Source: Streptomyces sp. MA5143a (GTDB lineage: Bacteria; Actinomycetota; Actinomycetes; Streptomycetales; Streptomycetaceae). Taken from it: a DNA stretch of 41,235 nt. The position numbers and the translations under genes were made by a program. Positions 23,945-31,512 of the stretch are shown here, piece after piece. The notes under the pieces are model-generated. The model searched no databases. It was not told the origin of the DNA and was given only the letters and a program-made list of their open reading frames with translations. The stretch covers positions 1-41,235 of the forward strand of contig NZ_OLMK01000045.1 in assembly GCF_900290235.1 (NCBI RefSeq). Reading direction: 5' to 3'. Each line of letters opens with the position of its first letter. Position 1 is the stretch's first letter.

Positions 23945-26305
23945 TCAGCCGGTCTCCGGGGCGTTGCCCTGCTGGTTCTCCCGGTCGTTGCCGACTGAAT
24001 AACCGAGCAGCATCGATTCGTAGAGGTCCTGCGCGAATACACTCTTGTCGGGGTCGATATCGTGATGCGCCAGGAAATCCGCCATCGGGGCCTCGGCCAT
24101 GCTCTCACCGGCGGTGTAAATCGCCTTTTTCTCGTCGTCGGTGAGCTCTTCCATCTTCTCCTTGTGCTCATCCACAGATTTTTCGGACATGTCGCCGACC
24201 ATCTGACCGATGACCTGTTCGGCAGCACCGGCGGCGGTATCCGTCGCCAGCGGGATGAGCACCGCGGCCGTGCCCACGGCCGCGGTCGCGGGCAGGAAGG
24301 CGACGCCCGCCGCAATGCCCACCGCGGCCCCGAACTGGACCCAGCCCGCTCGCTTGGCGACCGCCTTCTCGTAGTCTTCGTGGGTCTTGAGGTTCGTTGC
24401 CTCCACCTGGTCGGCCCGGGACTGGTCGAGCATGCCCTGTGCCTCGGCACCCACGCGTACGGTCGCCCTTGCCTTGGCAGCCGCCTCATCGTCAATCTTT
24501 CCGTCCGGGCCCACTGCTGCTTCTAGCACGCTACGGGTGTAGGCCTGCTCCGCGGCCGAGACCGTCGCGTACGCGTCCGGGTGCTGACCCAGGGTGCTGA
24601 GGAAGCCCCGGACGATACTCCGCCCGTTCCCGTCCCCCGTGTCCGCGAAGTCGATGTGCCCCCCCGGGCTCGTGCCCGGCGCGAACACGCTCTCCGGGTG
24701 GTTTTTGGCCAGCGCCCAGTTGATGTCGTCGATATAGCCGCCGCCCATGACGCCCAGGCTGTCGGACAACGCCTCGTGGTGCTCCTTCAGCAGACCCGGG
24801 TCCGCGCTGTACTTCTCCATGACCTTCTGCATGATCGCGGCGTTGTCCGCGTCCCGCACCACATCGGCGTCCGGGTGCCCGGCCGGGTAGCCGAGGGTCG
24901 CTGCCTCCAGGGCGCGGCCAAAGGCGTCGGGCATGTGGTTGAGTGATTCCTTGCGTTCCTTCTCGTCGAGCGAGTTGACGTCGGGGAAGGACTCCCATTT
25001 CTCGTTGCCGAAGAAGTCGAAGTAGTTGCCGATCTCCTTGCCGTCCTTGTCCTTCCCGAGGTCGGCCGTGGCACCGCGGTCGATCGTGCCGTCCTCGTTG
25101 TAGGCGGTCGGCGGGTCGGTGAAGAACTTCTTCGCCGCGTCGGGACTGTTGCCGAGCGCTTGCAGCATGGCGGTGGCGGGATCATAACCAGCCCCGTTCA
25201 CGCCGGAGGGGTTGAACGGGTTCTTGAACGGACTGTTCACCACCTTGTTCCCGGCGAACATACCCGGGTCCTTCGCGTGCAACTGCGCCACGTGTTCGGC
25301 GATCGGGTTGAGGAACTTCGCGTCGTAGTTCCCGTACCGCATGATTCCGCCGAGCAGCTGGTATCCGAACGGGCCGACGTAGTCGTGCTTGGACAGCGGA
25401 ATGCGCTCCGTACCCAACTTGCGCAGCTCCGGGCCCCACTTGTCGGCGAACTGCTTGTCGTTGGAGGCCGTGGCCAGGTTGAGTCCGAGATTCTCCTGGA
25501 GCTGCTGGACGTCCTTGAGGCGCTGCGAATCGACCTTGTTGTACTCGTACGTGTCCGTGGAGAGCTGGCCGAAGAACGCGAGCGACTTCTCGGGGCCGAG
25601 CTTCTCGTAGAACTCCTTGGCGAACTCCACCGACTTGCTGTTGTCCTTCAGCAGCTCGTTGAGCTCCTGCAGTTCGTCGTGTGTGAGGTCCCGGCCCTTG
25701 CCGGCCAGAGCGGCGGCGCGGGCGGCTTCCTCCTGGTCCAGCTTCGTGTACGTCGGGGCGCTGAAGTCCTTGCGGTCGGTGACGTTGGCCTCAAGCGTGT
25801 TCTTGAGGGTGAGGTCGGTGTCGTTGCAGCTCTCGACGATGAGGTCGATCTTCTTCTGCCACGCCTCGATGTTCCGCGCCTCCTGCTGCAGGGGCTCTTT
25901 GTAGTCAGGGTCGTGCAGTGCCCCTGGAATCTCGGACAACGGCTTCCGCGCCGTCACCTTGCCCTTGCCGTCCACGTGGATACCGGCCGCGGGCCCCTCG
26001 TGGTCCCGGATGTTGATCAGGTCGTCCTTGGCCTTCTTGATGGCTGCGTGACCCTCTTCCAGGATCAGCTTCACGCCCCTGGCCTCGGCGGCGGCGTCCG
26101 CGAACTCCTTGGCCGTCTTGCCGATGAACGCCTTGGTGACCCCGGCGTTGACGCCCTCCCAGGACGCCTTGTCCGCCTTCGCCTTCATCCCGTCGGTGGC
26201 GTCGGTGGCGAGCTGGTCCAGCTTCTTGGCCATCGTCGACCAGTCGTCGACGGCGGTCTTCAGCTTGGCCACCGGGGCGTCGATGATGTCCTCGTACTTC
26301 AGCAT
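23945..26305 (-). CDS. Module B large WXG-type protein with hydrophobic hairpin (putative ESX cargo)
   Basis: The 786-aa protein is the paralogue of the module A protein at 20048-22372. It has W49-E-G in KADKASWEGVNAGVTK at the same residue number. Other shared segments are DPATAMLQALGNSPDA, GRALEAATLG, DNAAIMQKVM and DSLGVMGGGYIDD, then a Gly/Ala-rich hydrophobic stretch (about 658-700) and a charged tail of about 85 residues. The tails differ more than the body. There is no signal peptide, as expected for an ESX substrate. GGGGGAG lies nine bases before the ATG, and the previous gene ends 20 bases upstream. GC is ordinary for the genome, unlike module A. Confidence 0.87.
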   Translation of the reverse strand: MLKYEDIIDAPVAKLKTAVDDWSTMAKKLDQLATDATDGMKAKADKASWEGVNAGVTKAFIGKTAKEFADAAAEARGVKLILEEGHAAIKKAKDDLINIRDHEGPAAGIHVDGKGKVTARKPLSEIPGALHDPDYKEPLQQEARNIEAWQKKIDLIVESCNDTDLTLKNTLEANVTDRKDFSAPTYTKLDQEEAARAAALAGKGRDLTHDELQELNELLKDNSKSVEFAKEFYEKLGPEKSLAFFGQLSTDTYEYNKVDSQRLKDVQQLQENLGLNLATASNDKQFADKWGPELRKLGTERIPLSKHDYVGPFGYQLLGGIMRYGNYDAKFLNPIAEHVAQLHAKDPGMFAGNKVVNSPFKNPFNPSGVNGAGYDPATAMLQALGNSPDAAKKFFTDPPTAYNEDGTIDRGATADLGKDKDGKEIGNYFDFFGNEKWESFPDVNSLDEKERKESLNHMPDAFGRALEAATLGYPAGHPDADVVRDADNAAIMQKVMEKYSADPGLLKEHHEALSDSLGVMGGGYIDDINWALAKNHPESVFAPGTSPGGHIDFADTGDGNGRSIVRGFLSTLGQHPDAYATVSAAEQAYTRSVLEAAVGPDGKIDDEAAAKARATVRVGAEAQGMLDQSRADQVEATNLKTHEDYEKAVAKRAGWVQFGAAVGIAAGVAFLPATAAVGTAAVLIPLATDTAAGAAEQVIGQMVGDMSEKSVDEHKEKMEELTDDEKKAIYTAGESMAEAPMADFLAHHDIDPDKSVFAQDLYESMLLGYSVGNDRENQQGNAPETG

Positions 26306-26325
26306 GCCGCGCGCTCCCCCGAGCC

Positions 26326-26751
26326 CTATTTCATGTACTTGGTGAGCTCGGCCACCCGCGTCAGATCTCCTTCGATCTTCACCTCGTCCTTGGCGTGCTG
26401 GGCCTTGCTGTAATCGAGGTGGTTGGAGATCTGCGAGCAGGCGTCGAGCAGTGTCCTCAGGTGGGTCTGCCAGTAGTCGTGCACCTTCAGCACGGCCGAA
26501 CCGCTCACGAAGTTCCCGTTGGTCAGCGCCGTCGCCGCGTCGAACGTGGCGGGACGGGCGAGGTCACCGTCCTTCGCCAGCCTACCCAGCAGGTCGTACG
26601 CCTCGTTGCCGATGGCGCCGAGGTCGTCCCGATTGACCACCAGGTCGGGCCCGCCAGCGCCTCCGCCGCCCTCGGCCGGAACCCTGTTGAGCTGCATGGC
26701 AGTTCGCTCGGCCGCCGCCGCACGCAGTTCGGCCCATTCTTGCTCGAACAT
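26326..26751 (-). CDS. Module B partner protein (141 aa, helical)
   Basis: The protein starts MFEQEWAELRA at ATG 26749-26751, with GGGGGAA upstream; a longer reading to 26889 lacks support. It is helical with a Gly-rich turn (EGGGGAGG) and matches the 143-aa module A protein in AIGNEA, F..GSA., LL.AC..I.NHL and overall length. It begins module B, 152 bases after the esxA stop and beyond a hairpin, so the module probably has its own promoter. A role as helical partner of the large WXG protein is inferred from pairing in both modules. Confidence 0.83.
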   Translation of the reverse strand: MFEQEWAELRAAAAERTAMQLNRVPAEGGGGAGGPDLVVNRDDLGAIGNEAYDLLGRLAKDGDLARPATFDAATALTNGNFVSGSAVLKVHDYWQTHLRTLLDACSQISNHLDYSKAQHAKDEVKIEGDLTRVAELTKYMK

Positions 26752-26812
26752 TATGAATTCCCCCGAGTCCGTCCTGGCAGGCCACGCCACCATGCTCGCG
26801 CGGGCCACCGAC

Positions 26813-26834
26813 CTGATCACCTGTCTCTGATCAC
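26813..26834. repeat. Tandem CTGATCAC sites upstream of module B
   Basis: Two copies of CTGATCAC (26813-26820 and 26827-26834), each containing the palindrome TGATCA, lie 14 bases apart and 62-83 bases before the module B start. They read GTGATCAG on the module strand. The spacing and position fit an operator or activator site. Confidence 0.4.
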
Positions 26835-26858
26835 CCAAGCGCTGGCCACAGCACCACG

Positions 26859-26887
26859 GGGGAGGCAGCGCATCTCGCCGCCTCCCC
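26859..26887 (-). terminator. Terminator of esxBA
   Basis: GGGGAGGC (26859-26866) pairs with GCCTCCCC (26880-26887), with three further pairs after one mismatch. It lies 16 bases past the esxA stop and separates esxBA from module B. Confidence 0.75.
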
Positions 26888-26903
26888 ACCCCTCAGCCGT
26901 GTT

Positions 26904-27215
26904 TCAGCTCATCAGCATGCGGATGCGCTTCGCACCGTCCAGGTCCGTGCCCTGGTAGCCGATGACCGACCTGTCCAGGAGGCTGGCGATGACGTTGAGC
27001 TGCTGGGCCATGGCCTGCATCTCGGTGGTGTTCTTGCGCTGGATGTCTCCGTACGCCGTCTTCGCCTCACCCTCCCAGGTCTCGGCGACGCGCTTGACCT
27101 CCTGCATGAGGACTTCGAGTTCCTGTGTGAGGTCCGTGGCGGTCTTACGGACGTCGCTCGCCGCCTGGGTGACCGTGGCGTAGCTGATCGCTGTGCGGTC
27201 GAATCCGGTGCTCAT
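26904..27215 (-). CDS. esxA: WXG100 family ESX substrate EsxA
   Basis: EsxA-type proteins form helical-hairpin dimers exported by EccC. The 103-aa product has the WXG turn as WEG at 47-49 between two helices. A C-terminal YQGTD (87-91) fits the YxxxD/E export signal. The ATG has GGAGGAG nine bases upstream. It follows esxB after 19 bases in one operon and ends at a hairpin before module B. Which member is called EsxA or EsxB follows Streptomyces usage as I remember it. Confidence 0.95.
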   Translation of the reverse strand: MSTGFDRTAISYATVTQAASDVRKTATDLTQELEVLMQEVKRVAETWEGEAKTAYGDIQRKNTTEMQAMAQQLNVIASLLDRSVIGYQGTDLDGAKRIRMLMS

Positions 27216-27234
27216 CGTGGGTCTCCTCCGTGGC

Positions 27235-27627
27235 TCAGGCGAGGCTGGTGATGCTGTTGCGGGTGGTGTAGGCCTGCCCGTGCATGCTGGCGTCAGCCTG
27301 GGTCTGGGACTCCGCGGAGTTGTCCACCTTCCGGATTTCCGCGATGCGCTCCTGCTCGTGCTCCTCGAACCCGTTGACGGCCATGCGCATGACCTCTTCC
27401 AGGTCGACGAGGTTGTCCTGGAGCTTCTTCAGGTGGACGTTCACCTCGCGCTGCACCCTGTCGTACTCCTGGCTGGCCGCGCCTTGCCAGCCGCCCTGAA
27501 TCATGTCCACGACGGTGTTGAGTGAGGTCACACGACGGCTCACCTCGACGTGGAAGTTCTGGATCTTGTTGGCGAGCGCGATGAGTTGGTCGTTCTCGCG
27601 TTTCTGGTCCGCCGAGATGTCACTCAC
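27235..27627 (-). CDS. esxB: WXG100 family ESX substrate EsxB
   Basis: The 130-aa partner of EsxA has WQG at 47-49 in the turn and a C-terminal extension of about 40 residues. At 87-91, exactly where EsxA has YQGTD, it reads FEEHE, an F-for-Y variant of the export signal form. The GTG at 27625-27627 was chosen (MSDISADQKRE) with GGAGGGTGAAG upstream; the longer frame to 27684 has no good start signal. First gene of the esxBA operon, divergent from the DUF397-like gene. Confidence 0.94.
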   Translation of the reverse strand: MSDISADQKRENDQLIALANKIQNFHVEVSRRVTSLNTVVDMIQGGWQGAASQEYDRVQREVNVHLKKLQDNLVDLEEVMRMAVNGFEEHEQERIAEIRKVDNSAESQTQADASMHGQAYTTRNSITSLA

Positions 27628-27995
27628 AGGTTCTTCACCCTCCTCTTGAAGTGACGGCGGCTGCGACCGCCGCGACGCGTCCATCGAGGCCGGACGCCCA
27701 GATGGTCCAGGCGGGCAAGAATCACCGCGAACGCCACGCGACGACGCGCGGCCACAGCGTTACACCGCCCCCGTGCCGTACCACCCACGTGATCTCGCAT
27801 GTGATACCGCATGCCACTTTAGTCACTTGACGAGATGCTTCCAACTGCAAAGTTGCGACGGGGTAGTTCAGACGCGGATGGGGGTGCGAATCGCGGAGTG
27901 TTACGCGTTCCTGTTCCGTCTGTCGGTCACAGGTGTGTCACCGCGCAAGTACTGTGAGTCCGTTGGTTCGTACGTCGGGAAGGGACCGCGCCGTC
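27628..27995. promoter_or_regulatory. Divergent intergenic region, esxB / DUF397-like gene
   Basis: The 368 bases hold no convincing gene and must contain the esxBA promoter. A CAACT-GCAA-AGTTG inverted repeat lies at 27842-27855 and a TTGACG hexamer at 27827-27832, but no good -10 box is correctly spaced from it. Composition is less GC-rich around 27.8-27.9 kb, as is common for promoters. Confidence 0.4.
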
Positions 27996-28319
27996 ATGGC
28001 CGATGGGCTGGACAAGGACGCCGAGAAGGCACTCAGGGAACGCAAGGAGCGCGAGAAGGACGAGTTGTACGCGCTCGACATCTCGGGGGTGGAGTGGCAC
28101 AGCGCGCCCGGCACCGAGGAGCACGACGAGCGGGTGGAGATCGCCTACCTGCCCGGGGGTGCCGTGGCCATGAGGTCCTCCCTCGACCCGGACACCGTCC
28201 TGCGGTACACCGAAGCCGAGTGGCGTGCCTTCGTACTCGGTGCGCGGGACGGGGAGTTCGACCTGGAGCCGGCGCCTCACAACGGCGGGCTCGACCACCT
28301 CGGTCAAGCGAGGGGTTAA
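27996..28319 (+). CDS. DUF397-like small protein
   Basis: The 107-aa protein starts at ATG 27996 (GAAGGGA upstream). It has a charged helical N-terminus (KDAEKALRERKEREKDE), then a region matching DUF397 in pattern: VEIAYLPGGAVAMRSS, DPDTVLRYTEAEWRAF and GARDGEFDL. DUF397 proteins are small and abundant in Streptomyces, often next to helix-turn-helix regulators or in developmental gene pairs. None is adjacent here. Its place between esxB and mycP, with a terminator after it, suggests a role tied to the ESX locus, but this is context only. Confidence 0.88.
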   Translation: MADGLDKDAEKALRERKEREKDELYALDISGVEWHSAPGTEEHDERVEIAYLPGGAVAMRSSLDPDTVLRYTEAEWRAFVLGARDGEFDLEPAPHNGGLDHLGQARG

Positions 28320-28347
28320 GGGGTCGAGGCCTCTTCTGCCTCGGGGC

Positions 28348-28386
28348 CCGCCGGGTCCGGTGCGCGATGCGCGTCGGACCCGGCGG
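28348..28386. terminator. Bidirectional terminator, 12-bp stem
   Basis: CCGCCGGGTCCG (28348-28359) pairs perfectly with CGGACCCGGCGG (28375-28386), between the converging DUF397-like gene and mycP. The 15-base loop holds a small GCGC pairing. Confidence 0.85.
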
Positions 28387-28392
28387 ATCGGC

Positions 28393-29697
28393 TCACGCGT
28401 CGGTCCCCCGGTGCCGACGGCGGCGTAGATCGCGGAGCACGACGGCCGTGCCGGCGATGACCGTGACCACGGCGGCGGTGACGCCGAGGACGTACGTGGC
28501 GTAGCGCTCGTCGCGTTCGTGCGGGGTCTCGGCGAGGGAGAAGCGGGCGGTGTCGGGGGCCGGGGCCTTGGAGACGCCGGGATCGGGGGTGGGTGAGGAG
28601 GGCGGATCGGCGAGGTCGGAGTCCTGGACGGCACGCACCGGGTCGACGATGCCCCAGCCGACGAAGTTGTCGTGGCCGTTGACGGCGCGTTCGGCGGTCT
28701 GTTCTATCTGGGTCACGATCTGGGCGGTCGTCCAGTCCGGGCGCTTCTCCTTGAGGAGCGCGGCGACTCCGGCGACGAACGGGGCGGAGAAGCTTGTGCC
28801 GTTGTCGGAGCACTGGCCGCCGCCCGGGACCGTGGACACGATGTCGACACCGGGGGCCGCTACGCCCACGAACTCTCCCGCCTGGGAGAAGGAGGCCCGT
28901 TCGTTGTTGCGGTCGGAGGACGCCACCGCGAGGACGCCGGGGAAGGCGGCCGGGTAGGTGTTCTTGTACGTGCCGTCGAGGCCGTCGTTGCCCGCGGAGG
29001 CGACCACGACGACTTTCTGGGCGATGGCGGCGCGCACCGCCTGCGCGAGCCGGGACGTGCCGGACAGGGGTTTCGTCGTGTCCTGGGAGATGTTGATGAC
29101 GTCCGCGCCCTGGGCCACGGCGTACGTGATCGCCTCCGCCATGGAGTCCGAGTCGCCGCTGTTCTCGGCGTCGTTCTGGCGGATCGGGATGATCGTGGCG
29201 TTGGGGGCGAGGCCCACGAAGCCGGTGTCGTCGTGCGGCCGGGCCGCGATGATGCCCGCGACCTTCGTGCCGTGGCCCTCTCGGTCGTTCGTCGGATCGG
29301 CGCCCTTGCCCTTGGCCAGGAAGTCGCGTCCGGCCGCCTTGTCGACGGCCCCCTTCAGCTGCGGGTTTCTGTCGTCCACCCCGGTGTCGATGACCGCGAC
29401 CCGGACACCCTTGCCCTTGTCGGTGCCCTGCCACAGCTCGTCGAGGAGCACCCGCTGCAACGCCCAGGGGGTGCCCTTGACCGGCTTGGCGGGGAACGTG
29501 CACTCACCGCTGCCGTCCAACCGCACGGGGGGCGCCACCGCGGCGGGCAGGCCGAGTCCTGGCCCAGCCGACTCGGTCACCGCGCCGGACAGGTGGACCG
29601 GCCCGGAATCGGGCGGTGCGGTGGTGCTCAGCACGGCCAGGGGCATGGCCAGGAGCACGGCCGCCGCGGCCGTCAGGGTTGTCTTCTTCGGCGACAC
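28393..29697 (-). CDS. mycP: Mycosin, core ESX subtilisin protease (S8)
   Basis: MycP is the membrane-anchored subtilase needed for ESX complex stability and for cleaving some substrates outside the membrane. The 434-aa protein has a signal sequence (about 5-27), a long N-terminal extension, catalytic D104 (VIDTGVD), H142 (EGHGT), the oxyanion N in ASAGNDG and S302 (GTSFSAP), then a Pro-rich linker and a C-terminal transmembrane helix with basic tail (VVLRDLRRRR). The GTG at 29695-29697 was chosen for AGGAG ten bases upstream; the frame continues into eccB out of frame. It lies 101 bases after eccB, probably co-transcribed. Confidence 0.95.
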   Translation of the reverse strand: MSPKKTTLTAAAAVLLAMPLAVLSTTAPPDSGPVHLSGAVTESAGPGLGLPAAVAPPVRLDGSGECTFPAKPVKGTPWALQRVLLDELWQGTDKGKGVRVAVIDTGVDDRNPQLKGAVDKAAGRDFLAKGKGADPTNDREGHGTKVAGIIAARPHDDTGFVGLAPNATIIPIRQNDAENSGDSDSMAEAITYAVAQGADVINISQDTTKPLSGTSRLAQAVRAAIAQKVVVVASAGNDGLDGTYKNTYPAAFPGVLAVASSDRNNERASFSQAGEFVGVAAPGVDIVSTVPGGGQCSDNGTSFSAPFVAGVAALLKEKRPDWTTAQIVTQIEQTAERAVNGHDNFVGWGIVDPVRAVQDSDLADPPSSPTPDPGVSKAPAPDTARFSLAETPHERDERYATYVLGVTAAVVTVIAGTAVVLRDLRRRRHRGTDA

Positions 29698-29798
29698 CAG
29701 TACGTCGCTCCTGTCCTTCTGTCGTGTGAAGCCGCTGCGGGGGGTGTCGCGAGTGTGGTTCGTCGCGGGCACGCGGTGCGATGGGGACGGGGTCGCGC

Positions 29799-31337
29799 TC
29801 AGGAACCCTGCGGCTGGCGTGCGCTGTTGGTGTCGAGTCGGGGGCCCTTGGCCAGGAACTCCGACCAGACCAGCGGGACCTTCGCCGGGCGGACGTTCTG
29901 GTAGCCGAGCTTCACCTGGGCCTCGCTCGGCTCCGGCGTACCGTCCGACGTCTTCTGCTTGCCGTCCGCGCCGACGCCGGACCGCTCGCTGTCGCTGTCC
30001 CCGTTCGCCTGGACGGCGTACCGCAGGCCGGTGTCCGTCACCAGGAAGAGCGAGCCCGAGTCGCTGTCGGTGCCCTGGATCTGCGTGTAGAGCAGTCCCG
30101 TTCCCGGGGTGACGTACGTGCTCGTGCCGCCCGCGGCGATCTCGGCGGGGTACTCGGTGCCCGCCCAGGTCTGCAGGGTGGTGTCGTTGTCCTCGTCCAC
30201 GTCCCGCAGGACGCTGCACACGGTGTTGCGGCCGGAGTCCGCGGAGGCCGAGTTGACCATGGAGGCGCGCCGCGTCGGCCAGTTGTCCCGCTGACCGGCG
30301 AAGGAGGCTGTGTCGGCGGTGAAGTCCTGGAGGCCCACCCGGGCGGCCTCGCTGTTCATGTTGAGGACGGCGGTCCTGGGCGAGTTGATCAACAGCCAGG
30401 CGGTGAACTCGCTGACGGGCTTCACTCGGCCCGGCAGTACGACGTGGTACTTCTCGCCCGAGCCCGTCTGTGTCACGAGCACCATGCCGACCCGGTTCTC
30501 GTCGTCGGAGAGTTGGCCCTGGACACCGGCCGGGGAGCCGACGCCGGAGGGGAGTTCGGGAAACGAGATCGGATCGCCCTTGTGCAGGGTGTCGATCCAT
30601 TCCTTCGTGACGAGCTGCGGCTGCTTGGAGCCGACGAGCGCGTCCGTCAGCTTCCCGTCGTCCGCTTCCGTGGCCGCGACCGGCACGGGGTACGCCTTCC
30701 CCGCGGCGTCCACCAGATAGCGGTCCCCGGCGCGGGTCCTGACGTACAACACCTCGCCGCCGGAGAGGCGTTCGGAGCCGTCCGTCCTCTCCATGTCCCG
30801 GTCGGCGAGGACGAACGTCGCCTCCTGGACCGTGCTTCCCTTGCCGCCGGGCTGCTCGCACACCGCCCACCGCTTGGCCTTGCCCGCCTCGTCGGCGGTC
30901 GGCAGCCGGTCGGGGGCGTAGGGGATGCCGAGGATCGGGCCGCGGGGCGGCTTGCCCGAGTCGAGGATCTTGTCGCTGATCTGGACGACCTGGTAGTCGG
31001 CGCCGTTCATGAGCAGCCGGGCGGAGGCCAGGTTGAGGACGGGGTGCAGGCGGGTCGTCCCGTCCGTCTTGAGGACGACGTAGCGCGTCGTGGACTGCTT
31101 GCTCACGATGACCCGGGTGCCGGGCTGGTTCCAGTCCTTGGGGGCGGTGGGCTGGAACATCCCCCAGGCCCCGAAGACGCCCAGAATGACGGCGCCAGCG
31201 ATCAGGCTGGGCACGACGGCCCGCAGCGGCTTGGGCGCCCCTTCCTCCGAACCCCAGGGGGACGGCTGGAGGAAGGCCGCGAGCGTACGTCGCTTCGCGA
31301 ACGTGTAGGCGTTGAGTTCGTCCCGCCGTGATGCCAT
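29799..31337 (-). CDS. eccB: Type VII secretion protein EccB
   Basis: EccB is a core membrane component of the ESX complex, with a short cytoplasmic N-terminus, one transmembrane helix and a large extracytoplasmic domain of repeats. The 512-aa product starts MASRRDELNAYTFAKRR, typical of the family, with its helix at about 43-62 (VVPSLIAGAVILGVFGAW). Conserved VLNLASARLL and a C-terminal VPLVWSEFLAKGP segment agree. The ATG at 31335-31337 was chosen; upstream sequence in frame does not look coding. Divergent from eccE over 175 bases. mycP follows. Confidence 0.95.
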   Translation of the reverse strand: MASRRDELNAYTFAKRRTLAAFLQPSPWGSEEGAPKPLRAVVPSLIAGAVILGVFGAWGMFQPTAPKDWNQPGTRVIVSKQSTTRYVVLKTDGTTRLHPVLNLASARLLMNGADYQVVQISDKILDSGKPPRGPILGIPYAPDRLPTADEAGKAKRWAVCEQPGGKGSTVQEATFVLADRDMERTDGSERLSGGEVLYVRTRAGDRYLVDAAGKAYPVPVAATEADDGKLTDALVGSKQPQLVTKEWIDTLHKGDPISFPELPSGVGSPAGVQGQLSDDENRVGMVLVTQTGSGEKYHVVLPGRVKPVSEFTAWLLINSPRTAVLNMNSEAARVGLQDFTADTASFAGQRDNWPTRRASMVNSASADSGRNTVCSVLRDVDEDNDTTLQTWAGTEYPAEIAAGGTSTYVTPGTGLLYTQIQGTDSDSGSLFLVTDTGLRYAVQANGDSDSERSGVGADGKQKTSDGTPEPSEAQVKLGYQNVRPAKVPLVWSEFLAKGPRLDTNSARQPQGS

Positions 31338-31512
31338 GAGTGCCTGTTTCTCCCCGTACCGCGTCCCGGGGGCGACGCCCCCGCCCTCCGCTGTGAGACC
31401 GGCCCCTACTATGCCCGTTGAACCCATGCGCTTGTGGGGCGGGTAGGGTTCGTTCCACATCGAGGCCGCTGCCGAGTAGGGCGTTTCAGATGACTACGGG
31501 GGGTTTGCAGCA

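Noticed and set aside
23097..24002. 301-codon plus-strand frame opposite the module B lipoprotein
   Set aside because: Arg/His-rich antisense frame without homology; the minus strand has a signal peptide, lipobox and a paralogue.
28393..31458. 1021-codon minus-strand frame joining mycP to sequence under eccB
   Set aside because: Only the downstream part, from 29697, is mycP. The upstream part is eccB DNA read in the wrong frame, not a fusion protein.
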